NCBI GenBank assembly: GCA_002440235.1
Contig: DJRZ01000043.1
Location: 1-15,054, forward strand
Source: Alphaproteobacteria bacterium UBA6347
GTDB taxonomy: Bacteria; Pseudomonadota; Alphaproteobacteria; CAAGCB01; CAG-977
Length of the DNA stretch: 15,054 nucleotides
Direction of reading: 5' to 3'
Shown here: positions 8,392-14,598 of the stretch, one piece after another
Layout: each line of letters opens with the position of its first letter
Numbering within the stretch: the stretch's first letter is position 1
Made by a program: the position numbers and the translations under genes
The notes under the pieces: model-generated
What the model saw: only the letters and a program-made list of their open reading frames with translations
Told to the model about the DNA's origin: nothing
Databases searched by the model: none

Positions 8392-8414
8392 AGTGCGTCG
8401 CCCGCCGATTACAA
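8387..8414 (-). promoter_or_regulatory. Candidate rpe promoter
   Basis: On the minus strand TTGTAA (8409-8414) and TAAAAT (8387-8392) are separated by 16 bases. The -10 matches 5 of 6 and the -35 matches 4 of 6. The leader to the rpe ATG would be about 27 bases. Confidence 0.5.
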
Positions 8415-8451
8415 GAAAAAACGGACGAGACGCCTTTCCTTTTGATTTTAC

Positions 8452-8479
8452 TTGATTTTTAGGGGGGGGGGGGTAGACT
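8452..8479 (+). promoter_or_regulatory. Putative phase-variable promoter with poly-G spacer
   Basis: TTGATT (8452-8457) and TAGACT (8474-8479) flank a 16-base spacer made of four bases and then twelve consecutive G. Slippage by one G would give 17 bases, the optimal sigma70 spacing; losses would weaken the promoter. Transcription would start near 8486, about 20 bases before the SGNH gene ATG. A second TTGATT at 8442-8447 is a direct repeat of the -35. The layout is that of known phase-variable promoters such as those of Neisseria porA and opc; the assignment here is inference from position. Confidence 0.55.
8462..8473 (+). repeat. Mononucleotide G tract, 12 bases
   Basis: Twelve uninterrupted G, in a noncoding AT-rich setting 33 bases before a start codon. 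A run this long is prone to slipped-strand mispairing and also to sequencing error, so the true length may differ. Confidence 0.9.
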
Positions 8480-8506
8480 GGAAAAAATCATTAAAATCGA
8501 GGCGTT

Positions 8507-9370
8507 ATGAATTACAAGTTGCATAAAAAACTGTTAAAGCTGTTGTGTTGCTTTGTTCCGTCCCGCCGAATCCGGAAACGGCTGCACGGCGGTTTTGACA
8601 AGCATTTCTATTTCAAGGCCAAAAAGACCGCGATGCTGGCGCCGCAAATCGAAACGCTGGTCGTCGGATCGTCGCACGCCGAATGCGGGTTTTACGAAAC
8701 GCCGCGGGATGTCAATTTCGGCATCGCGTCCCAAGACCTGTATTATTCCTACCAGTTGTATATGAAAAGTCTGCTGATGTTTCCGAATTTAAAGCGGGTC
8801 GTCCTGTTTTATTCCGATTTTTCCGACGGAAACGAAGAAGAACGCTCCATGTTTTTGGAAGAATCCGCCAAATACATGCAATATTTCGGCATTCCGCCGA
8901 AAAATCCCGTGTTTTACGCGGACAAACAAATTGACCTGTGTCCGAAATTCGCGCCCTACGAAGTCAAAACACCCGATTTCAACGACCCGTATCCCTTTCC
9001 GTTTCCGGCGCACGACCCTTCTCCCGAAAGCGTCAAAATACGCGTCGAAAAACATTTGAAAGGCGCGTTCCGCGGCAGCAATCAGACCGCGTTCGTCGAA
9101 CGGATCATTCGGTCCGTTTTGGCGGAGGGGCTGGATCTGACGATCGTCGTCGCGCCCGTCCGCGCGGATTACCTGTCGTTCATGCCCGCGGACGCGAAAC
9201 CGTTTGAAAAACTGGAAAACCTGTTGAAAAAATACGACGGGAAAGTCCGGTATCTGAATTACCTAAACGATTCCGATTTCACGGACGCCGATTTCACCGA
9301 CTGCGATCATTTAAACCGCGGCGGCGCGCAAAAGCTGACCGCCAAAATCCGCCGGTCGTGGAACGGGTGA
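8507..9370 (+). CDS. SGNH-hydrolase-like protein, probable surface-glycan modification
   Basis: A 287-residue protein. The block I-like VVGSSHAECGF has a candidate nucleophile Ser56 (Ser55 alternative), and the C-terminal DCDHLNRGGA supplies the DxxH pair (D265, H268), the usual order in SGNH/GDSL and DltD-like esterases or acyltransferases. The N-terminus (residues 5-26) is a basic amphipathic segment with CCFVPSRRIRKRL. I recall similar segments on capsule and LPS biosynthesis proteins of host-associated bacteria, which suggests a peripheral membrane role in surface polysaccharide work; no cleavable signal peptide is evident. GAGG lies 4 bases before the ATG. It stands alone, driven by the poly-G promoter, and ends one base before the stop of the oppositely transcribed small membrane gene. 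The exact substrate is unknown. Confidence 0.75.
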   Translation: MNYKLHKKLLKLLCCFVPSRRIRKRLHGGFDKHFYFKAKKTAMLAPQIETLVVGSSHAECGFYETPRDVNFGIASQDLYYSYQLYMKSLLMFPNLKRVVLFYSDFSDGNEEERSMFLEESAKYMQYFGIPPKNPVFYADKQIDLCPKFAPYEVKTPDFNDPYPFPFPAHDPSPESVKIRVEKHLKGAFRGSNQTAFVERIIRSVLAEGLDLTIVVAPVRADYLSFMPADAKPFEKLENLLKKYDGKVRYLNYLNDSDFTDADFTDCDHLNRGGAQKLTAKIRRSWNG

Positions 9371-9658
9371 TTATTGCGGGCGTTCCGCGTCGTGACGGAC
9401 AACGTGGTGCGCATGTCCGCCCTGTCCGGCGGGGGCGTGGTGATGCGCGGCGTGATGGCGCGGCTGTTCGGCGGGCGTCGAGATCTGATTTAAATTGACG
9501 CTTTTCGTCCACGCGTAGAAAAAGCTCAGCACCCCGACGATCGTGTACGAATACCATGAAAACGTCATTTCGTTGTCGAACGCCGTTCCCGCCCACACGA
9601 TAAAAAACAACAGCGCGAAAATAGCGACGAAGTTTAAAACGAATTTTCCGATTTGCAT
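9371..9658 (-). CDS. Small membrane protein with His-rich C-terminal tail
   Basis: A 95-residue protein with two predicted transmembrane helices (about 7-26 and 36-51) and a hydrophilic tail from residue 60 that holds nine histidines in clusters (HH, HHH, HAHH, RH). The tail could bind metal such as nickel, zinc or cobalt, but this is inference from composition. I do not recognise a family. It begins 12 bases after the stop of the 211-residue gene, with AGGGG built around that stop, so the two are an operon. Its stop codon directly abuts the stop of the convergent SGNH gene, with no terminator between them. Confidence 0.7.
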   Translation of the reverse strand: MQIGKFVLNFVAIFALLFFIVWAGTAFDNEMTFSWYSYTIVGVLSFFYAWTKSVNLNQISTPAEQPRHHAAHHHAPAGQGGHAHHVVRHDAERPQ

Positions 9659-9670
9659 TGCGTTTTTCCC

Positions 9671-10306
9671 CTATTTTTCAAAGGCGCGGCTCAGCCGGGC
9701 GCGCGACGCCGCGACAACGTCGGCGTAGGTCGCGACCTTGACGCCGTCTTTAACGGCGCGGTAATCCGCCGGCACGTTGGTGATGCGCCCCGTCCCGTTC
9801 GAATCGACGATGAACAGCGCGCCGTCGACGTTCGCGCGCTGGGTCTTCACGCCGTCGGCGTAGGTCGTTCCGACGGGAACGACAACCGCCCTGCACGGCT
9901 GGGCGCGGCGGCGGTACATGCGACCGGGCGGCACGAAAGCGCGGCGTTTGTAAGATTGATCGGAACAGTATCTGTCGTCAAAACCCGCCCGCTTTAAAAA
10001 ATCCAGCATGCGTTTGACGTCGCGCGTTTTCATCTGTTCGGCGGGGGTGGCGTTTTCGGATTCGAACGTCGCCAGATAGCGGTTCATGATCTTGACCTGA
10101 TTCGGCGTCAGTCCGTTCAACAGCAAAATATCGTTGCCGTCGCCCTTTAAACGCTGTTTGCCGTATTTCGTCCCCGCGTCCTTGGGGTTTTCAAATTCCA
10201 GCGGTTCGGTCAATCCCTTTAATTCGATGATATAGCGTTTCGTTTCGCTGACGACGGGCGTTCCGAATTTGGAAATCATTTTGATGTCTTTTTCCGTCAG
10301 CTCCAT
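9671..10306 (-). CDS. Hypothetical protein, 211 residues
   Basis: No family recognised. The frame is good and is preceded by GGAGGG 5 bases before the ATG. There is no signal peptide or membrane segment, so it is probably cytosolic. The N-terminal half (residues 1-110) is helical and charged, with two lysine/leucine-rich helices; the middle is basic with aromatic residues (YKRRAF, RMYRRRAQ); the C-terminal 70 residues look beta-rich (RAVVVPVG, GALFIVDSNGTG) and end in a helix. The basic middle could contact nucleic acid or a membrane surface. It lies downstream of the RNase J terminator and upstream of, and probably co-transcribed with, the small His-rich membrane protein. Confidence 0.7.
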   Translation of the reverse strand: MELTEKDIKMISKFGTPVVSETKRYIIELKGLTEPLEFENPKDAGTKYGKQRLKGDGNDILLLNGLTPNQVKIMNRYLATFESENATPAEQMKTRDVKRMLDFLKRAGFDDRYCSDQSYKRRAFVPPGRMYRRRAQPCRAVVVPVGTTYADGVKTQRANVDGALFIVDSNGTGRITNVPADYRAVKDGVKVATYADVVAASRARLSRAFEK

Positions 10307-10342
10307 TTCAGCCCTCCGCCTCCGTTCCGTATTTATTAAATC

Positions 10343-10386
10343 AAAAAAAAGGCGAAAAGAAAAGAGCGTCTTGCGACGCTCTTTTC
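10343..10386 (-). terminator. Intrinsic terminator after the RNase J gene
   Basis: The arms 10359-10370 and 10375-10386 form a perfect 12-bp stem with a TTGC loop. Read on the minus strand it is followed by four T, then CGCC, then eight T (10343-10350). It ends the iscX-RNase J transcript and separates it from the 211-residue gene. Confidence 0.85.
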
Positions 10387-10399
10387 GTTCCTTTGCGGA

Positions 10400-12070
10400 T
10401 CAGCGCGTTTTCTGCGCCATTTTCTGCATCATCTGCGGGGACATTTCGCGGCGATGTCCTTTTCTGCCGCCGCGGCGACCACCCTTTCCGCCTCTGGCGT
10501 CTTCACGGTCTTTCTTGGAAACCAGCAATTTCTTGTATTCGATTTCCTTGACGTCTTCCCATTTCTTCGCGACAGGGTTGTAAGCCTGTTTGATGTATTT
10601 GAAATCGGGGTTCATAAAGTCGTCGTTCTGGTCGATGACCGCGATGCGGGACGCTTTGCCGATCGTCGGGGAAACCTGAACGGATCCCTTGGACACGACG
10701 ACCTTCTGCGCGTTCGTGATGTGGTCGACCTTCTGACCTTTGCCCTTGAAGATTTCCTCGGTCGCCTGCGTCTGTTTTTCATCGCCGTGAATGCCGATGA
10801 ACGTGCAGGGGCGATCCTTGGGCTGGTTGGCGGCGGCAAGATCGGCGACCTTTTCCATATCGCCGGCGCGACCGTGACCCGAAACGTAGTAGGTTTCGCC
10901 TTCGACGAACGGAGCGCCGCGTTCGGGGATCATCGTTTTCCAACCCTGCGCGCGCAAAGCGCCCATCATTTCGTCGACGATCGCCTGATTGTCGCCGGAC
11001 GGAATGACCGCCTGCTGGTTGACGCACAGGTTCGGGCAGGATCTGGACGGACGGATATTTCTGTTTTCGCCGCGGGAAACGCGCGCCATCGACGCCATTT
11101 CCTCGCCCTGCGTGCCGGTCACCATATAGATGCGTTCGCGCGGCGGGACGTTGCGGGCTTCGGGGGATTTCGCGTCGACGATGTTGACGCGGACGCCCGT
11201 GCGTTCGTAGCACGCCTTGGTCATGCTCATGTCCGATTTGTTCAGGCAGTTGTTGACCTGCACCAGCGAAGCGCCGTCCAAGATGAACGTGCGGGGTTTC
11301 GTTCCCGTTTCCTTGGCGTATTCGGCGACCGCGATCACGTCGGCCATCATCTGCTGGGCGGAACGGGCGATCGTGCCGACCATCATCTGCGCGTCGGGAT
11401 TGTCGTACAGGATTTTCTTGAATCCCTTGGTCACGGCGTCATAGGACGGGGTGACTTCCTTGGACGTCGTGGACGTGGAGTCGCAGAAGCAGACGTCGAC
11501 GCCTTTGGCGAAGACTTCGGCGATGCGCTTGTCGTCCCAGCCCTTGCCCAGTTCGGCTTTGGTCGTTTTGAAATCGCCCATGTCCATCATGCGGGTGCCG
11601 TCGGGGGATTCGACGACGAACGCGATCGCGCCGGGGGCGGAGTGCGTCACGGGGACGGGTTCGACTTCGAATCCGTTGACCATGAATTTTTCGCCGTCTT
11701 TGACGTCATGGAATTTCGGCATGTTGTCCAGCGGCAGTCCCTGCTTGGTCATTTCGGCGAACATGAACTGATGCGTGAACTTGTCGGCGTAAATGTTCAG
11801 CGGTTTTTCGGGGTTCATCTGAATGTGGTGGATAATCCCCGCGATATGGTCGGCGTGCGCGTGCGTGATCAGCAAATCGTCGCATTCCAACGGAGCAATG
11901 TAGTTGTCGACGCCCGTCAAGGCTTTTTCGGAAAACTTCATGCCGCAGTCGATCTGAATCGACTTTTTGGTTCCGTCGTCGGCGGTGTAAGTGATTTTTT
12001 TGGCGTTTCCGCCGATACCGTCCAGATTATTTCCGCCGAGCGATTCGAACTCTGTTCTTTTTTCAGCCAT
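10400..12070 (-). CDS. rnj: Ribonuclease J-like beta-CASP metallo-beta-lactamase nuclease (divergent)
   Basis: A 556-residue protein of RNase J length; RNase J performs 5'-3' exo- and endonucleolytic RNA decay and processing. The metallo-beta-lactamase metal ligands are visible as HAHADH (H70, H72, D74, H75), VTHSAPG (H143) and GDFK (D166). The beta-CASP features are CDSTS at 196-200, VTGTQGEEMASMARVS near 317-332, SGHGR (H399) and IHGD (H428). The family forms I recall are DSTN, GSQGEP, SGHAS and HGEYRHL-RHA, so several motifs deviate, including loss of the second His after HGD. A pair of cysteines (C345, C349) sits in an insertion before the last metallo-beta-lactamase segment. The C-terminus is a Gly/Arg/Lys-rich tail (527-541) suited to RNA binding. 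AAAGGTG precedes the ATG, 25 bases after iscX, so the two genes are co-transcribed. Confidence 0.88.
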   Translation of the reverse strand: MAEKRTEFESLGGNNLDGIGGNAKKITYTADDGTKKSIQIDCGMKFSEKALTGVDNYIAPLECDDLLITHAHADHIAGIIHHIQMNPEKPLNIYADKFTHQFMFAEMTKQGLPLDNMPKFHDVKDGEKFMVNGFEVEPVPVTHSAPGAIAFVVESPDGTRMMDMGDFKTTKAELGKGWDDKRIAEVFAKGVDVCFCDSTSTTSKEVTPSYDAVTKGFKKILYDNPDAQMMVGTIARSAQQMMADVIAVAEYAKETGTKPRTFILDGASLVQVNNCLNKSDMSMTKACYERTGVRVNIVDAKSPEARNVPPRERIYMVTGTQGEEMASMARVSRGENRNIRPSRSCPNLCVNQQAVIPSGDNQAIVDEMMGALRAQGWKTMIPERGAPFVEGETYYVSGHGRAGDMEKVADLAAANQPKDRPCTFIGIHGDEKQTQATEEIFKGKGQKVDHITNAQKVVVSKGSVQVSPTIGKASRIAVIDQNDDFMNPDFKYIKQAYNPVAKKWEDVKEIEYKKLLVSKKDREDARGGKGGRRGGRKGHRREMSPQMMQKMAQKTR

Positions 12071-12095
12071 AACTGCACCTTTCTACTAAAAATTG

Positions 12096-12302
12096 TTAAC
12101 CTTCGGGATACGCGACATAGACCCAGCGATTCCAGATCGCGCTCAAAACCGTTTCATCGGGTTCGGCGTCGTCCGCGAAATCGGGCAAAGATTTCACCAG
12201 ACGGATCAATTCCCCGTCGGGCATGTCGGTCAAAGCCATATCGGGATAAGCTTCGTTCAACGCGTCAGCGATGTCGCAGTAATCTTTCCAACGTAAAGCC
12301 AT
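12096..12302 (-). CDS. iscX: Fe-S cluster assembly accessory protein IscX
   Basis: A 68-residue acidic protein that matches the IscX (YfhJ) family along its whole length: LRWKDYCDIADALNEAYPD near the start, a mid LVKSLPDFADDA segment and an ending of LSAIWNRWV. In E. coli IscX binds IscS and iron and modulates Fe-S cluster assembly as a regulator of the cysteine desulfurase; it is normally the last gene of the isc operon. Here no isc, hsc or fdx gene is next to it; it is the first gene of an operon with RNase J. AGGAG lies 7 bases before the ATG. The C-terminus runs a few residues longer (VAYPEG) than I recall for enteric IscX. Confidence 0.88.
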   Translation of the reverse strand: MALRWKDYCDIADALNEAYPDMALTDMPDGELIRLVKSLPDFADDAEPDETVLSAIWNRWVYVAYPEG

Positions 12303-12320
12303 ACTTATTCTCCTGTTTCT

Positions 12321-12340
12321 AGACTTTTCCCTTCAAGTCT
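12321..12340. promoter_or_regulatory. Inverted repeat in the iscX leader
   Basis: AGACTT (12321-12326) and AAGTCT (12335-12340) form a 6-bp inverted repeat with an 8-base spacer, placed between the predicted transcription start (about 12343) and the Shine-Dalgarno. It could be an RNA hairpin or an operator. Confidence 0.3.
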
Positions 12341-12349
12341 GTTAAACAC

Positions 12350-12379
12350 ATATTAACACCCGCTTTTGAAAATTTGCAA
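12350..12379 (-). promoter_or_regulatory. Candidate iscX-RNase J promoter
   Basis: On the minus strand TTGCAA (12374-12379) and TAATAT (12350-12355) are 18 bases apart, and TG one base upstream of the -10 makes it an extended -10. Upstream of the -35 (12380-12425) lie several A and T tracts that resemble an UP element or bent DNA. Confidence 0.5.
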
Positions 12380-12467
12380 CGACTTTTTCAAAATTTTACA
12401 AAAATTTTCGACAAAAAACGATTTTTCCGCCCGAATCCCCCGAATTGCTTGTTTTCATACGGTTAAA

Positions 12468-12493
12468 GGGGATTTTCCGCGTGGAAAATCCCC
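12468..12493 (-). terminator. Hairpin after the pilus/secretion operon, probable terminator
   Basis: A perfect 11-bp stem (12468-12478 with 12483-12493) with a 4-base loop lies 50 bases after the stop of the last gene. On the minus strand only three T follow, so termination may be partial or helped by Rho; it may also protect the 3' end. Confidence 0.6.
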
Positions 12494-12543
12494 CTGAAAA
12501 AGTTTCTTTTTTCGCAAACAATCGACGGCGCGCCGCCGTTTTT

Positions 12544-13344
12544 TCACTGCACGGGCGGCACGTTGATCAGCGCGATGTAGCCGGGCGGAACGCGGGTCGG
12601 CGCGTAGCGAATGTTCGACGTTTCGATCTGGAATCGGGGAACGCCCAGAATGTCCGACGCCATCGTGAAAAATTCCTTGGCTTCGATTTCGCGGCGCTGC
12701 GCGTTCATCAGATACAGCACGCAGCCCTGCCCTTTTTGCGCGATGCCGCAACGGGGGCGTCCCTTCGGGATTTCGGCGTTCTGAACGACGCCGGGCAGTT
12801 CCTCTTCGGGCGCGTCCTGCAGTTGAGTGTAAAAGAATCCGGCGGCGGCGCCGATCAGAAACACGATCAGAAACATCGGCAGCAGGAATTTCGTTTTCAC
12901 GAACGCGGGCGGCAGTCCCAAATCGGACGCCATGTTTTCGTCGTACTGCCCCGATTCCTGCGCCGGCTCCTCCGCGGGCGCGGGTTCGGCGTCGTCGTCG
13001 GGCGGCAGGTCGTCGATAAAGCCGTTTTCGTCGACGACGGGTTCGTTCGCGGCGGGTTCGGCGTCCCACATTTCATCGATCGAATCGGCGGCGGGGACGG
13101 GCGCGGGCGGCATGGCGGGCGGAACGGGCGCGGTCGCCATCGGACGCGGCGGCATCTTCACCCCCGCGGGCATCGGATAGCCCATCGGACGCGGCGGCAT
13201 CTTCACCCCCGCGGGCATTTTCACGCCGACGGGCGGGTGCGGCGGCATGACGGGCGGACGCGGCATCGCGCCCTGCGTTCCCTGCGCGGGATACGGCGGC
13301 TGCGGATATTGCGGATAAGGCGGACGTTGCGGTTGATCTGCCAT
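12544..13344 (-). CDS. Proline-rich bitopic inner-membrane protein of a pilus/secretion system (GspC/PilP-like topology)
   Basis: A 266-residue protein. Residues 1-85 are proline/methionine-rich with a 15-residue tandem repeat (MPAGVKMPPRPM core); 86-135 are acidic; a single transmembrane helix spans about 153-173; the C-terminal 93 residues should be periplasmic and hold two cysteines (C199, C208) likely to form a disulfide. The topology is that of inner-membrane proteins that dock onto secretins (GspC, PilP, TcpQ-like), and the gene follows a secretin-like gene with only 9 bases between, but sequence homology to any named family is not recognised. A strong AGGAGGT Shine-Dalgarno overlaps the end of the secretin gene. 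It is the last gene of its operon. Confidence 0.75.
   Translation of the reverse strand: MADQPQRPPYPQYPQPPYPAQGTQGAMPRPPVMPPHPPVGVKMPAGVKMPPRPMGYPMPAGVKMPPRPMATAPVPPAMPPAPVPAADSIDEMWDAEPAANEPVVDENGFIDDLPPDDDAEPAPAEEPAQESGQYDENMASDLGLPPAFVKTKFLLPMFLIVFLIGAAAGFFYTQLQDAPEEELPGVVQNAEIPKGRPRCGIAQKGQGCVLYLMNAQRREIEAKEFFTMASDILGVPRFQIETSNIRYAPTRVPPGYIALINVPPVQ
13137..13218. repeat. 37-bp direct repeat inside the proline-rich protein gene
   Basis: Bases 13137-13173 and 13182-13218 are identical over 37 bp with a 45-bp offset, which is 15 codons, so gain or loss of a copy keeps the frame. A third partial copy in protein sequence precedes it. The repeat encodes MPAGVKMPPRPM units. Confidence 0.85.
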
Positions 13345-13353
13345 CGTGACCTC

Positions 13354-14592
13354 CTAGTTGAACTCTTTAACCAGCTGAATGATGTTCGGCGTCAGAATGA
13401 CGACCGTTTCGTACCCTTTCAGCGAATCGCTGAACGAAGCGGAGGGAATCCCCAGCAGAACGATATTGTCGCCCAGTTTGTTTTTGGCGTTGAAAGCGGT
13501 GATTTCGCCCCCGTCGGAATCCAGCGTGACGTCGGTGTTCATGCGGCGCGTGCCGTACAATTCGGTTTGCGCCATGATCGACAGCTGGGCTTCGGGCATG
13601 GACATGACGCCGCAGCGTCCGACGTCGAAACGCGCGCGCCATTTGTTGGCGGCGATGAACATGCCTTCGGACACCTGCGTGACCGATCCGCGCGATTTCA
13701 GGAAATTCACCAGACTGACCGGATTGATGCTGTAATCCGTGACCAGAGCGCGCCCCAAAACGCCTTTGAGCATGAATTTGATTTTGTCCTTGCCGAACGT
13801 CGGAATCAAATCCTGCCAGTTGATTTCCTTTGACACGTCATAGGGTTTGACGCGCAAAATCCGCGCGTTGAAAACGATCAGCTTCGGTTCGGTGTCGAAC
13901 AGTTCGATCAGTTTGCGGACTTTGTCTTCGGCTTTTTTGTCGCCGTTGAAGGAAACGACGCTGTCCTCCCAGTTGACGGTCAAGTCGTGCATGCCCGCGC
14001 CGCGCAGGGAATCCAGCACGGCGATCATGACCTCGCGTTTGTCGGGAACGTTCAGGTTCCAGGCGACCTCGCGGCTGACGGTCAGGACTTTTTCCCGATC
14101 GTCGTAGCGGTAGTACACTTCGGCGGCGGTCGCGATCATGTCCATGACTTCGGACAGTTCGCCCGTGATGTTTTCAGCCGCCAGTTCGGGGAAAGGTCCG
14201 CCCTGCGCGACGACTTTGATTTTCGTTTCGCCCAGCAGTTTGGTGAAAACGCGTTCCGCCGACTGCCCGTCAAAGGAAAAGCCCGTGACTTCGTAGCGCG
14301 GCAGGGAGGCGCTTTTTTCGGCGCGTTCCAGTTTGAACGCCTCCTGCTTGAACGGAATGATCGTGCTGATGTTGTGCTGAGTGTCGCGCACGGTGCAGCG
14401 CATCGGCGATTCCAGACTGATCATTTCAGCCGCGCGCGTCGTTTTGGGTTCGGTCGGCAAAGCGGTCGGGCGCAGATTTTGAACAATGGGACGCCCCGCG
14501 CGGATATCGCCCCGGCACGCGGCGGACAAAACCGCCCCCAGCGCCGCGACGGCAAAAACCAAAGTTTTTTTCACATTAAAACCGGAAAACAT
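13354..14592 (-). CDS. Secretin-like outer-membrane protein (type IVb pilus PilN / type II secretion family), lipoprotein
   Basis: A 412-residue protein. The signal peptide ends in LSAAC (Cys26), a lipobox that fits the relaxed pattern, so outer-membrane lipidation is likely, as in PilN/BfpB secretins. Residues about 90-165 resemble an N0/STN-type domain (FTKLLGETKIKVV, then ITGELSEVMDMIA), and 170-240 an N1-type domain with KVRKLIELFD. The C-terminal part has NARILRV, the SRGSVTQVSEG strand typical of secretins, and ends with GYETVVILTPNII, the usual end of the secretin fold. The canonical VP-LGDIPILG motif is altered to an LLGIPSASF form. The length is on the short side for a secretin. It starts 6 bases after the upstream gene. 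A GTG 18 bases downstream of the ATG would give a neater signal peptide and is an alternative start. Confidence 0.8.
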   Translation of the reverse strand: MFSGFNVKKTLVFAVAALGAVLSAACRGDIRAGRPIVQNLRPTALPTEPKTTRAAEMISLESPMRCTVRDTQHNISTIIPFKQEAFKLERAEKSASLPRYEVTGFSFDGQSAERVFTKLLGETKIKVVAQGGPFPELAAENITGELSEVMDMIATAAEVYYRYDDREKVLTVSREVAWNLNVPDKREVMIAVLDSLRGAGMHDLTVNWEDSVVSFNGDKKAEDKVRKLIELFDTEPKLIVFNARILRVKPYDVSKEINWQDLIPTFGKDKIKFMLKGVLGRALVTDYSINPVSLVNFLKSRGSVTQVSEGMFIAANKWRARFDVGRCGVMSMPEAQLSIMAQTELYGTRRMNTDVTLDSDGGEITAFNAKNKLGDNIVLLGIPSASFSDSLKGYETVVILTPNIIQLVKEFN

Positions 14593-14598
14593 TTCAAC

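Noticed and set aside
8462..8473. Poly-G tract as a pure sequencing artefact
   Set aside because: Cannot be excluded for exact length, but its placement between promoter hexamers with near-optimal spacing argues that a real tract exists.
10454..12322. 622-codon plus-strand open frame opposite RNase J and iscX
   Set aside because: Runs antisense over two recognisable genes and across their gap; composition is that of a shadow frame and there is no ribosome-binding site or domain.
12445..13833. 462-codon plus-strand open frame with Arg/His-rich repeats
   Set aside because: Opposite the proline-rich protein and secretin genes; the RTRRHLHPRGH-like repeats are the reverse-strand reading of the 45-bp repeat.
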